Below, piece by piece: positions 1 to 9,582 of a stretch of DNA of 64,000 nt. The DNA is taken from contig CALJFZ010000002.1 of the NCBI GenBank assembly GCA_938074325.1, positions 124,001 to 188,000 on the forward strand, written 5' to 3'. Source of the stretch: an uncultured Flavobacteriales bacterium (GTDB taxonomy: Bacteria; Bacteroidota; Bacteroidia; Flavobacteriales_D; Sanyastnellaceae). Position 1 is the stretch's first letter; each line of letters opens with the position of its first letter. The notes under the pieces are model-generated. The model ran no database searches, was not told the DNA's origin, and saw only the letters and a program-made list of their open reading frames with translations. Made by a program: the position numbers and the translations under genes.

Positions 1-1564
1 TCCAATTCAATACGTAATTCGCGTACCGGTTTGCACTTCCGAGTTCTGTTGTGATTGACAACGCACCGGGGTTGAATACGTCCTCGCGGAGGTGGAGGTA
101 GTCAAAACCACCGCTCACTTTGAGGTTCAGGTTGGCAATGGGCGAGTAGATGAGCTGAGCATTGCTGATGGAACGATCCTCCGTGGTCTTCCACTTTTTC
201 AATTCACGGACGGCCGTTGGATTCTTTGTTCCGCCCCATTCATCGAACCACAAGAAGTATTCACCGGCTGCGTGCTCAAGGTTGCCGTTGGCGTCGTAAA
301 CGTCCTCCTCGTATCGAACAGGGTAGTAGGGCAGGGCGTTGGACATGGCGTCGCCCAAGCCGCCAGACCAAGCGGCGTCGATGCGGTTGTTTTCTCCTCG
401 GCTCAATGAAGAGCTCAGCAAGACTTTCACCTTGTTCGATGGGCTCCAATCGAGGTTGACACGTCCGCTGGTACGGTCGTAACTGTTTCCGAGGAGGTAA
501 CTTTGGTTGTTGTCCTTGGAAATCCCCGCGTAGAGGTTGTAGCGCTCGCCGCCTTGTCGGACACCGAAGTTGACAGCGTTCTTGTTGCCCACGCCAATCG
601 TTTCATCCACCCAATCGGTGTTGGTTTCAAGGGCGCGTAGGTAGGCTTCACGGCGTGTTTCCGGATCGTCCGCTGCTGACGTCATGTTGGGCAACCAAAC
701 GTAACCAGTTCCGCCGTCATTTTCCCAAGCTTCTTGCCGAAGGGCGAGGTAGGTCTCGGTGTCCATCATGTTGGGACGGGTGGCCGCTGTGCCTACACCT
801 GCACGTGTGCTGAATTCAAAAGAAGTTCCCTTTTTGCCGCGCTTAGTAGTGATGAGGATGACCCCGTTTGCGCCGCGTGATCCGTAGATGCCTGTAGCTG
901 CTGCATCTTTCAGAATTTCAACAGACTCGATGTCGTTGGGGTTGATGGCTGCGAGGGGGTTGTTGTTCAGTGCACCGCTGTTTCCACGGAGGAAGTATTC
1001 CTGGGTGATTGGGATGCCGTCAACAACGTACAGAGGATCGCCAGCGGCCGAGACCGAAGCAACCCCGCGTACGCGGATCAACGACGGCGCGCCAGCGACG
1101 CCAGACGACTGGCTGACTTGGACCCCTGCGGCTTGGCCTTGAAGGGCAGCCTCGAATGAGGGCGTTTGAACGCCTGTGATTTGCTTGGAATCCACTTTTA
1201 CAATGCTGCCGGTGACCTCTTTTTTGCGCTGTACACCGTAGCCGACCACGACGACGTCTTCAATCAAAACCGCATCATCGGCAAGCGATACGTTCAGGGT
1301 GATGTCTTCATTGCCCATGGTGACCTCCTTGGTTCGGCTGATGTAACCGATGTAGGAGAATTGTACCGAGTGGGTTCCAGGTGTCAACTGCAGGACATAG
1401 CCACCATCAGCATCGGTGAATTGGCCATTGGTCCCATCGGCTACAACCGAGGCGCCGGGCAAAGGATTGCCGCTGGAATCTGAAATCGTACCTCGTAAAG
1501 ACTGCGCTTGGGAAGCGAGCGTCAAACCGAAGGCGGCGATCAGCGTAAAAGTGAATTTGGTCAT
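1..1564 (-). CDS. SusC/RagA-type TonB-linked outer membrane receptor, N-terminal 521 residues (cut by left edge)
   Basis: Reading the minus strand from ATG at 1564, the frame stays open to base 1, so the gene leaves the window. Residues 1-21 form a signal peptide (MTKFTFTLIAAFGLTLASQA). About 23-110 is a carboxypeptidase-regulatory-like beta-sandwich (LRGTISDSSGNPLPGASVV), followed by the TonB-dependent plug with the family hallmarks LYVVDGIPI, VEILKDAAATGIYGSRGANG and VILITTKRG. The first barrel strands follow. In this family the receptor imports oligosaccharides with a SusD lipoprotein, which would lie just left of the window. It follows a secreted amylase gene on the same strand, 71 bases away and with its own promoter, so uptake of alpha-glucan oligosaccharides is inferred. 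The substrate itself cannot be read from this fragment. Confidence 0.93.
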   Translation of the reverse strand, partial: MTKFTFTLIAAFGLTLASQAQSLRGTISDSSGNPLPGASVVADGTNGQFTDADGGYVLQLTPGTHSVQFSYIGYISRTKEVTMGNEDITLNVSLADDAVLIEDVVVVGYGVQRKKEVTGSIVKVDSKQITGVQTPSFEAALQGQAAGVQVSQSSGVAGAPSLIRVRGVASVSAAGDPLYVVDGIPITQEYFLRGNSGALNNNPLAAINPNDIESVEILKDAAATGIYGSRGANGVILITTKRGKKGTSFEFSTRAGVGTAATRPNMMDTETYLALRQEAWENDGGTGYVWLPNMTSAADDPETRREAYLRALETNTDWVDETIGVGNKNAVNFGVRQGGERYNLYAGISKDNNQSYLLGNSYDRTSGRVNLDWSPSNKVKVLLSSSLSRGENNRIDAAWSGGLGDAMSNALPYYPVRYEEDVYDANGNLEHAAGEYFLWFDEWGGTKNPTAVRELKKWKTTEDRSISNAQLIYSPIANLNLKVSGGFDYLHLREDVFNPGALSITTELGSANRYANYVLNW

Positions 1565-1583
1565 CGAATTCGATTTAGTGGGT

Positions 1584-1614
1584 CGAAGGTAAGAAGTGGT
1601 AGGTGTATTTTCAA
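1584..1614 (-). promoter_or_regulatory. Bacteroidota-type promoter of the SusC-like gene
   Basis: On the minus strand there is a TTG (1614-1612), a 20-base spacer and TACCTTCG (1591-1584), one base off the TAnnTTTG consensus. The start codon is 20 bases further on. It suggests the receptor can be transcribed separately from the amylase gene upstream. Confidence 0.5.
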
Positions 1615-1635
1615 CACGAAGTAATTCGTGACTTG

Positions 1636-4458
1636 TCAACGGTTGTTGGCAAGTACAACTCTTGTGGTATACGTGGTCGTGTCGGATGAGGCCCGTACCG
1701 TGTACACACCCATGGGCAAGCCTGCTGCGTCGATGGCAACGGTGTGGCTTCCGATTCCGGATGCAATGGAGCAATCCGCCCCCACGTTGCGTCCTTTTAG
1801 ATCATAGACCTCAATGTCAGCGGGATTTACTTGCTCTGGGTAGGCGATGGAAAATATTCCGGCGGTGGGATTCGGATAAGCGCTCACCGCGATGGCCTGC
1901 TGAGTCGGCTGTGCGATAGCAGAAGGGAAGTTGACCGGTTGGTCTACGTAAACATGGTATTCCCCTGGTTGGAACGACATGAATGCACCGACATCGGATA
2001 CATTCAGGGCTTCTCCAGTGAAGTAGTCGTACCATGTTCCTGTATGCTGGAAGCCTGGAATCATGCTCAACTCCGTGACGCGAAAGTTCGCTGCCACCAC
2101 GGCATTCATGTTGTCGCCATTGAGGTGGAGGCGCTTGCCGTAGCCGCCTACGTCCCAATTGAAATTGCTTCCCTGGAACGGATCGGGGTACTCCATTTTC
2201 AATTGGCACAATCCAGAGATGACTTGGTGGATTCGGTAGCGGTTGGGGTTATCGCGGTAGTCCCAACGGACGGGCTTGACTTCACTACGGCAGTCCTCGC
2301 TGATGGTCACACCGTCGCTGCAGGTGTTGATGCTGTAATCGTACCCAAGTTCCTCGAATTGCCAGAGCATTTTGGGGCCCGGCAATAGAATGTTGAAGCA
2401 TTGGATGGCTTCTTGTCGCGCCAATGCGGTGTTCAAATCGGTCACTTGGTATCCACCATCGCCGTTGCCGTATTGCAGGGTCTTGTACATCAAACGCTCT
2501 TCGTCGTGGCTCTCAGGGTATGAAACCACACCGGGGTTGGACATGCTTTGGGATTGGTAGCTGGCCCATGATAAATCGGATGCGTAGCCCATGGACGCTT
2601 CGTTGTAATCGTGCGTGGCGTTCGCCCAGACCATGAATCCATCGTTGACCAAGGTTTGGTTTTCCGACAAATCCACCCAGTGCTCCAGGATCATGTAGAC
2701 GTCGTCCTGATCCTGCCAAACGTGGTTGGCGTACTCATTCAATAGGTTGATGCGGTTTTGATCGTATTGCCAAGCGTTGCCTGGTGTTTGCGTCATGCCT
2801 TTCGAAAAGTCGAGGCGGTAACCGTCGATGTGGTATTCGTCGACCCAGTATTTCAAGGCGCGTTTCATGAAGTATTTCGTAGCGGGGCTATCGTGGTTCC
2901 AGTCGAAGAACCACGTTTCCGGGCTGGGCGATACTTCATTGAACCAGGGGTTGTCTGCGGCGGGTTGGAAGGACGAGGCATTCCAATACATTTTGAGGAA
3001 GGGGTTGGGGTAATCTGCGTGGTTCAACACCACGTCCAAAATGACCGCAATGCCCCGGTCGTGGCACGCGTCGATCAACGCCTTGAACGCCGCTTTGTCT
3101 CCGTAGGCCTTGTCCAACGCCATGTAGAATGTCGGGTTGTAGCCCCAGCTGTCGTTTCCATTGAACTCATTGACCGGCATGAATTCGATGGCATTGATTC
3201 CCAGTCGGTCCAAATAATCCAATGTATCCAAGATGGTTTGGTAGTTTCTTTCTTCAGTGAAGTCGCGAACCAACAATTCGTAAATCACCAACGACGATTT
3301 GTTTGGACGTTCGAAATCTTGGTCGGTCCATTCAAAGTCAGGTGCACCGGGCTGCAAGACTGAGACGGGCGTATTTTCCGTCAACATGTTCGGAAAAGCG
3401 GGCATGTTCGGATACGTGTCCTCCGAAATCCACTGGTCGTTCCAAGGGTCCAAAACGACCTCGGTGTACGGGTCGGCCACGCGCATGTCGTCCGGCATGA
3501 TGTGGTAGTGGAACCGGTAAGTCTGCCCGGCTTCCAGCCCGTCCAATTCGATCCAATGTTTGTTGCCGTCCGGTGTTTGGGTCATCAAATAATCGATGCT
3601 CAGCTGCCAATCATTGAAATCACCGACTACGAATACGAATTCCTTGCCGGGTGCGTGGAGTTGGAGGTAGGCGCTGGTTACTGATGGGTAATGAATGCCG
3701 TCTTCGAATCCGGCAGAGGGCCAGCCTGTCACAGCGCTTTCCGGGAGAACGGCAATGCTCGCTTCGTCGCTCGCTTGAGCACTGCCCGTGTTTCCAATTA
3801 AGGCGAGGTTGTATTGTCCGGATTCCGTCGCTTGGAATTCATACTCCAGCGTTGTTCCGGAAGCGGTTGCGACCATTTCGCCGTTGATTTCCAGGCTCAA
3901 ATCACACGATTCACTTGCTTGGCCTAAAACCGTTAACGATTCTCCGATTTCAAGAACGGCGTAACCGTTATCAGGTGTTTGCAATGAAGTGCTGAAGGTG
4001 CCGCTGCTGACCTCGAAGAAGATATCTGAACCGTCCGCATTGCGTCCGACAAGCGAACCTGTACTGTTGCGGAATACCATGGCCAAGCTCTCCACCGTTT
4101 CTCCCGCGTCGAGTTGGTAGTATTCACTCAGCGTCAGTCCATTGAAATCAAAGGTGTGCACGCCATTGCCTTCTGGGTTCATGAGCGCGTCTGCATCGGC
4201 AGTGCCCCAAGCGGTCTGAACATTCTGCCAATCGCTTGGTCCAGAACTGTTGCTCGTAATCACCCCAGTGTGTATGTAGACGGGAATAACACCTTGGAGT
4301 TCTCCGTTGCCCAGTGCGCTGTTGTAGTACAAGGTCACTTGGTCTTCAACCGTCGGAAAGGCGGGCTCAGTCCATACCACTTGCGACTGAACGCTTGCAA
4401 CGATTGTGAACAGGGTCACTGTCATGCTGACCCGTTGGAAAAGTGAAGCAATGCTCAT
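1636..4458 (-). CDS. Secreted GH13 alpha-amylase-type enzyme with T9SS sorting domain
   Basis: A 940-residue extracellular alpha-glucan hydrolase. The chosen start (MSIASLFQRVSMTV...) gives a signal peptide ending near VASVQS and overlaps the stop of the CotH gene by 4 bases (ATGA); the longer open frame upstream has no plausible leader. N-terminal immunoglobulin-like and E-set (CBM48-like) modules precede a GH13 barrel with all four conserved regions: DVVLNH, GYRLDF (nucleophile D550), ILEHW (acid/base E592) and SHDEE (stabiliser D652). The C-terminus (AYPNPTAGIFSIAYPEQ onward) is a type A T9SS sorting domain, so the protein should be exported across the outer membrane and perhaps anchored on the cell surface. 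Co-transcription with the CotH gene and the Nudix regulator is likely. Whether it favours starch, pullulan or maltodextrin is not visible. Confidence 0.9.
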   Translation of the reverse strand: MSIASLFQRVSMTVTLFTIVASVQSQVVWTEPAFPTVEDQVTLYYNSALGNGELQGVIPVYIHTGVITSNSSGPSDWQNVQTAWGTADADALMNPEGNGVHTFDFNGLTLSEYYQLDAGETVESLAMVFRNSTGSLVGRNADGSDIFFEVSSGTFSTSLQTPDNGYAVLEIGESLTVLGQASESCDLSLEINGEMVATASGTTLEYEFQATESGQYNLALIGNTGSAQASDEASIAVLPESAVTGWPSAGFEDGIHYPSVTSAYLQLHAPGKEFVFVVGDFNDWQLSIDYLMTQTPDGNKHWIELDGLEAGQTYRFHYHIMPDDMRVADPYTEVVLDPWNDQWISEDTYPNMPAFPNMLTENTPVSVLQPGAPDFEWTDQDFERPNKSSLVIYELLVRDFTEERNYQTILDTLDYLDRLGINAIEFMPVNEFNGNDSWGYNPTFYMALDKAYGDKAAFKALIDACHDRGIAVILDVVLNHADYPNPFLKMYWNASSFQPAADNPWFNEVSPSPETWFFDWNHDSPATKYFMKRALKYWVDEYHIDGYRLDFSKGMTQTPGNAWQYDQNRINLLNEYANHVWQDQDDVYMILEHWVDLSENQTLVNDGFMVWANATHDYNEASMGYASDLSWASYQSQSMSNPGVVSYPESHDEERLMYKTLQYGNGDGGYQVTDLNTALARQEAIQCFNILLPGPKMLWQFEELGYDYSINTCSDGVTISEDCRSEVKPVRWDYRDNPNRYRIHQVISGLCQLKMEYPDPFQGSNFNWDVGGYGKRLHLNGDNMNAVVAANFRVTELSMIPGFQHTGTWYDYFTGEALNVSDVGAFMSFQPGEYHVYVDQPVNFPSAIAQPTQQAIAVSAYPNPTAGIFSIAYPEQVNPADIEVYDLKGRNVGADCSIASGIGSHTVAIDAAGLPMGVYTVRASSDTTTYTTRVVLANNR

Positions 4459-6746
4459 TGTACAATGATTTTCTTGGAAGTGTGTTGATCTAAAGATTGT
4501 TGGTGCAAAACGTAAACCCCGTGAGGCAGGTGATTGATTTGAACCGTTTTGCCAAAACCGGAATTGACGGCAGATCCAGTGCTGCTGTAGAGTTGAAAGT
4601 GTGCCGACTGCCCCAGGTCCAGTGCGCATGGTTGGCTGCAAATGTTCGGTAGCACCGGCGCGGCATCCACCGTCAGGTTTTCGACCGAGTTCGATGCGCC
4701 ATTGGCTGAATTTGGCGTTGGGGGCGTGCTGGAATTCGGGTTGAACCAGACCCATTCTTCGGCGCCATCGTTGATGCGTCCATAACTGAAGTTTGGAAGC
4801 GCATCCGTCCAGTCAACGGCGTCAACTACCCGCCAAATGCCTTCTTCTTTTCGAAACAAATAGGCTTCGTCGCCGCTGCCAGCGAGGGTGAAATTGGTGT
4901 GCAACGGACCGGCTTCGGTATCGTCATCGCACCAGATTATTAAGTGTTGACCGGATTCCAACGTTACGCTGGGCAATGGCCAGCGCCAAGGCTCCATCAA
5001 TCGGTTACTCAGGTGCAAGCCGTTGCAATTGACCGGCCCATCGCCGGTGTTGATCAGCTCAACCCAGTCGCCATCGTTGCCGTTCTCGTCCACGTTGAAC
5101 GCGTCGTTGATGGGCATCACTTCGTTGATGCGCATGGGTGAATTGCTGGGCGTATTCCAAACACGGGTCCAAGAGCAAGGCGATGTTTGTTGGCTCCCTG
5201 CAGGGTCAGTGCTGGTAGCCCTCCAAAACACATCCGTGCCGCCATTCAGGGGGATTTCAGCGTCCCACTGGTGTCCGTGCAGCTCTGCGCCGGAATAACT
5301 CAAAGCGTATACTTCCAAGGTGCCGTCTATTTCGACCTCCGCTTCAAATGACCACCCTGATGTGTTTTCCAACTCCGGAGCCCAACATTTGACATGAAGC
5401 GTGTCATGAGTCACAGGTGATTCCGCCCAACACTGGACAATGGGCGGGGCGTCCGCTTCAACCTCATCCAATTGGATTTCGGCCCAGAACAACCGGGACG
5501 TGGTGTAATCGGAAGGGGAGTGCGCGACATGGCTGCCCCATGCGGATTGGATGGAGTTTTCAAAATCCTCCAGATCAAACCCATAACTCAGCGGATAGTA
5601 GCCATCCTCTGCAACCGCATCGGCCATGAGTTGAATCAACCACTCCCCGCGAGCATCCAGCCATTGGCTTGTATAGTATTCTTGCATCCACCATTGGATG
5701 TACCACGTGAAGCGATCGCGGTAATGGGGGACTTCAAGCAATCGCGTGTAAAGTGCCCGATCGTTCTCATTGGTCCAATTGTAGATGTCTTGGTCGGTCC
5801 ATTCTCCAAACCACTGGATTCCCATGGTATTATCCATGTCGTAGGGGATGTACATCAACCGGCTGTCGGTGGTGCGTTCGTAGAGGTAGAAATTGTTCTT
5901 GTTGCCGATGTAATTATCCCAATGGCCCAGAAGAATTTCGCCTGCTGCCACCTTCAGGTAGGCGTCGACATCGAAGACTTCCTCGAGGGCACAAGGCAAT
6001 TCCTCCAGCGCTGTGTTATTGAGGATGTCAATGAATTCGGCGAGGCTGCTGTAATCGTCCGATAGGTTGTTGGTCTTGAGTTCGTAAACGCGTTGATTCG
6101 ACCAGCTTGGAGTGAATTTATAGGCATCGGGGTTGCTGCTCACGAAGGCCAAATTGGCCGGATAGGTACATTTCCACAAATTTCCATGGGCGTGATCAAA
6201 ACGTTTTTCGAGCCACTCACCGTCGATGTGTTCCGTATTGGAATAGAGGCCGTAGTAATTGCCGTTGATGTAGAGCTTGACGTGGGTACTCCTGGAGACT
6301 GGTACGCCTGCATCCCTCAAACATTCCCACGAGAGCCGTGCACGCATGGAGCTCGGATCGTTGTGCTCGCCATTTAGGTTCATTTTCTTCAGGCCACTCC
6401 ATGATTGATCATCCTCGAAAGCGTTGAAGGAGACCTTGAATGACTTTTTTGGAGCGCCCCGCGAGGTGTTTCCTCTCAGACGGAAGCCAACGTTTTCAAC
6501 GGTGTCGGAAGCCGTCTCAGTCGTGAAGACAAACGTGGCGGGATGTTCGACATTGGAATACCAATTTTCCTGTGCCATGATCCATCCCATCTCTGAGCAA
6601 GTGATGTGCACCTCCGGAAGGGCCTCACTCGTATAAGCCATCCCGTTTTCAGGGTGCCAATTCGTACCTACCCCTTGAGCCATCGCCCATAGAGGTAGAA
6701 AAAGTGCGAACCACGCTGCGAAAGACGTTCTGAGTATTCTAGTCAT
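4455..6746 (-). CDS. CotH-domain secreted protein with lamin-tail and T9SS domains
   Basis: A 763-residue secreted protein. ATG at 6746 (MTRILRTSFAAWFALF) begins a signal peptide ending at AMAQ; a TTG two codons upstream is less likely. About residues 45-400 match the CotH family, known from spore-coat kinases, with RLRGNTSRG, KKSFKVSF, LNGEHNDPS, YGLYSNTEHID, NKNNFYLY and the acidic YDMDNTMG. A lamin-tail domain starts near residue 538 (MRINEVMPIN, GDWVELIN). The end (FQLYSSTG...LPHGVYVLHQ) is a T9SS sorting domain. The 3' end overlaps the amylase start and the 5' end overlaps the regulator stop, so it sits mid-operon. CotH homologues can be protein kinases or carbohydrate-associated surface proteins; a role in starch handling is inferred from position only. 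Confidence 0.82.
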   Translation of the reverse strand: MTRILRTSFAAWFALFLPLWAMAQGVGTNWHPENGMAYTSEALPEVHITCSEMGWIMAQENWYSNVEHPATFVFTTETASDTVENVGFRLRGNTSRGAPKKSFKVSFNAFEDDQSWSGLKKMNLNGEHNDPSSMRARLSWECLRDAGVPVSRSTHVKLYINGNYYGLYSNTEHIDGEWLEKRFDHAHGNLWKCTYPANLAFVSSNPDAYKFTPSWSNQRVYELKTNNLSDDYSSLAEFIDILNNTALEELPCALEEVFDVDAYLKVAAGEILLGHWDNYIGNKNNFYLYERTTDSRLMYIPYDMDNTMGIQWFGEWTDQDIYNWTNENDRALYTRLLEVPHYRDRFTWYIQWWMQEYYTSQWLDARGEWLIQLMADAVAEDGYYPLSYGFDLEDFENSIQSAWGSHVAHSPSDYTTSRLFWAEIQLDEVEADAPPIVQCWAESPVTHDTLHVKCWAPELENTSGWSFEAEVEIDGTLEVYALSYSGAELHGHQWDAEIPLNGGTDVFWRATSTDPAGSQQTSPCSWTRVWNTPSNSPMRINEVMPINDAFNVDENGNDGDWVELINTGDGPVNCNGLHLSNRLMEPWRWPLPSVTLESGQHLIIWCDDDTEAGPLHTNFTLAGSGDEAYLFRKEEGIWRVVDAVDWTDALPNFSYGRINDGAEEWVWFNPNSSTPPTPNSANGASNSVENLTVDAAPVLPNICSQPCALDLGQSAHFQLYSSTGSAVNSGFGKTVQINHLPHGVYVLHQQSLDQHTSKKIIVQ

Positions 6747-7452
6747 GCTCAATTTGGTCTGGATTGAAACTGAAGAGTTGCGCGGGCTTATGTGTTACTC
6801 CTTGTTGTTTCTCGTCGAGGGGGACGACATGGCTCATCTTCTTGATGTTTTTCCGGAAATTCCGTTTGTCGAACTTTTTTTCCAAGACCGTTTCGTACAG
6901 TTGCTGGAGTTGACTTAGTGTGAATTTTTTGGGGAGCAATTCGAAGCTGATGTGGTGGCTCTCGAGTTGTGTTTGCAGCGCCTCTATGGCACCTGCCAAA
7001 ATGGTGTTGTGGTCGAAAGCGAGGGGCCCAACATCGCCGATGTCAATCCAGTTAACGCCACCAGCAAACGAGGCGGGTTGTGGGTCGTAGTCGTGCAAAC
7101 TGACGAGGCCAAAATAACCAACCGTGATAACGCGTTGGTCGGGCTTGGTCCTGACTGCCCGCAACCACGATCGGTCTTTGTGATCCTTCACACGATTCGG
7201 GTCCCCGTACGCATGAAATTGTTTGAGGTAGACGCCTTGGACCTGGGTCAACTCGTACAATACGCGTTCTGCCGCTTCATGGAGTCCTTCATCCAACAGG
7301 ATCAGGTCGCCGGGCAGTTGGGACATGGGCTGGCCCGATCCATCGCGGTAGGAATCTTCTTTTTGGTTGATCAACAGCACCTTTAGACCGTCGTCATCGT
7401 ACCCAAACAGGACGCAGTCTACGGACAAGTGCAAGGACTCATTGGTTGGCAT
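6739..7452 (-). CDS. NrtR/AraR-like Nudix-related transcriptional regulator
   Basis: A 237-residue two-domain protein. Residues 1-145 form a Nudix fold (DCVLFGYDDDGLKVLLI, PGDLILLDEGLHEAAERVL), and the C-terminal 80 residues look like a winged helix (FTLSQLQQLYETVLEKKFDK RNFRKNIKK). The Nudix box is degenerate: where the catalytic pattern expects E-x7-REUxEE it has D, then ER-V-L-Y-E, so hydrolysis is unlikely. This is the layout of NrtR-family regulators that sense a sugar or nucleotide ligand. It is first in the minus operon with CotH and amylase and divergent from the pfkA-to-GH65 operon, so it probably controls both sides. A TACTTTTG box lies 5 bases before the ATG. Ligand and direction of control are unknown. 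Confidence 0.85.
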   Translation of the reverse strand: MPTNESLHLSVDCVLFGYDDDGLKVLLINQKEDSYRDGSGQPMSQLPGDLILLDEGLHEAAERVLYELTQVQGVYLKQFHAYGDPNRVKDHKDRSWLRAVRTKPDQRVITVGYFGLVSLHDYDPQPASFAGGVNWIDIGDVGPLAFDHNTILAGAIEALQTQLESHHISFELLPKKFTLSQLQQLYETVLEKKFDKRNFRKNIKKMSHVVPLDEKQQGVTHKPAQLFSFNPDQIEHD

Positions 7453-7457
7453 AGTGT

Positions 7458-7465
7458 CAAAAGTA
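7458..7465 (-). promoter_or_regulatory. -7 box of the Nudix regulator gene
   Basis: TACTTTTG on the minus strand, a perfect TAnnTTTG match, ends 5 bases before the ATG at 7452. No clear TTG at the -33 position was found. The short distance implies an mRNA with almost no leader. Confidence 0.45.
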
Positions 7466-7488
7466 CAATAAACCCTGTGCCGATGAAG

Positions 7489-7505
7489 AGTGTATTTATA
7501 ACACT
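7489..7505. promoter_or_regulatory. Imperfect palindrome in the divergent control region (candidate operator)
   Basis: AGTGT at 7489-7493 and ACACT at 7501-7505 form 5-bp arms around a 7-base A/T-rich centre. The site lies between the divergent starts of the Nudix regulator and pfkA, just upstream of the pfkA promoter. It is a candidate binding site for the adjacent regulator; this is inference from location. Confidence 0.3.
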
Positions 7506-7509
7506 TACC

Positions 7510-7541
7510 TTGGGATGATGTGCTATCGCGCCTTAACTTCG
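7510..7541 (+). promoter_or_regulatory. Promoter of the pfkA-GH65 operon
   Basis: TTG at 7510-7512, a 21-base spacer and TAACTTCG at 7534-7541, close to the TAnnTTTG consensus. The pfkA ATG is 40 bases further downstream. Confidence 0.45.
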
Positions 7542-7581
7542 CGGCCGTTCATACGTTGAACGAACAGCTAAAAGCTCTGGA

Positions 7582-8553
7582 ATGAAAAAAATTGCAGTCC
7601 TTACTTCAGGCGGTGATGCACCGGGAATGAATGCCGCGATTCGCGCGGTCGTCCGAACAGCCGTTTACCACGGTTGTGAAGCCGTAGGAGTGTTTCAAGG
7701 ATACCACGGATTGATTGAGGGTGACTTTAAACGCTTGCATGTGCGATCGGTGGCCAAGATCTTGGGCCGTGGAGGAACCATTTTGAAGTCCGCGCGTTGT
7801 GAAGAGTTTCGCACGGAGGAAGGGCGTCGCAAGGCGCACCAAAGCCTCCTCGAAAACGACGTTGACGCGCTGGTCGTTATTGGCGGAAACGGCACCTTTA
7901 CCGGAGCCATGTTGCTTTCGCGTGAAACGGGTTTTCCCATCATAGGATTGCCGGGAACCATTGACAACGACCTCTCCGGTACAGATTTTACGATTGGTTT
8001 CGATACCGCGACCAATACAGTCGTCGAGGCGGTCGATAAGATTCGCGACACGGCAGACAGCCACAACCGACTCTTTTTTGTAGAGGTCATGGGCCGTGAC
8101 AGTGGATTCATTGCTTTGCATGCAGGCATTGCAACCGGTGCTGTTGCCGTCATGACGCCTGAGTCTGGACTTTCCATTGAAGACCTGGTTGAGATTCTGA
8201 ACCTCGGGCAAGCGTCAAATAAGACTTCGAGCATCGTCATCGTAGCAGAGGGTCACCCCGAAGGTGGCGCGTTTGAGATTGCCAAGAAGGTGCATGCCTT
8301 GGACAACAAATACGAAACACGGGTCACCGTTTTGGGTCACTTGCAGCGGGGAGGAGATCCTAGCTGTTCTGACCGTGTGCTTGCTTCCAGAATGGGCGTT
8401 GCTGCTGTAGAAGGCCTGCTTTCTGGGAAGAAGAGTGTCATGGCCGGTGTGGTCAATGATCAGCTCGTTTATTACCCGTTTGAAGAAGCCATCAAGAACA
8501 AAACCGCATCGTTGGAAGACGAAGTGCGCATTGCCAAAATACTATCCATCTAA
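7582..8553 (+). CDS. pfkA: 6-phosphofructokinase
   Basis: Cytosolic enzyme making fructose-1,6-bisphosphate from fructose-6-phosphate. At 323 residues it has the bacterial ATP-PFK length and motifs: LTSGGDAPGMNAAIR at the N-terminus, RGGTILKSAR, PGTIDNDL with the catalytic aspartate, EVMGRDSG and VLGHLQRGG. Gly104, which marks ATP rather than pyrophosphate use, is present, but position 103 is Asn (GGNGT) where the E. coli enzyme has the Mg-ATP-binding Asp (GGDGS). It is first of five genes (pfkA, gap, kinase, pgmB, GH65) with gaps of 6-24 bases, so glycolysis is tied here to maltose breakdown. The ATG at 7582 starts exactly at the conserved MKKIAVLTSGG. Confidence 0.96.
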   Translation: MKKIAVLTSGGDAPGMNAAIRAVVRTAVYHGCEAVGVFQGYHGLIEGDFKRLHVRSVAKILGRGGTILKSARCEEFRTEEGRRKAHQSLLENDVDALVVIGGNGTFTGAMLLSRETGFPIIGLPGTIDNDLSGTDFTIGFDTATNTVVEAVDKIRDTADSHNRLFFVEVMGRDSGFIALHAGIATGAVAVMTPESGLSIEDLVEILNLGQASNKTSSIVIVAEGHPEGGAFEIAKKVHALDNKYETRVTVLGHLQRGGDPSCSDRVLASRMGVAAVEGLLSGKKSVMAGVVNDQLVYYPFEEAIKNKTASLEDEVRIAKILSI

Positions 8554-8568
8554 CCGCAAAGAATTTAA

Positions 8569-9558
<990 letters not shown>

Positions 9559-9582
9559 GTCTCGAACGAAAACCTCATAATT

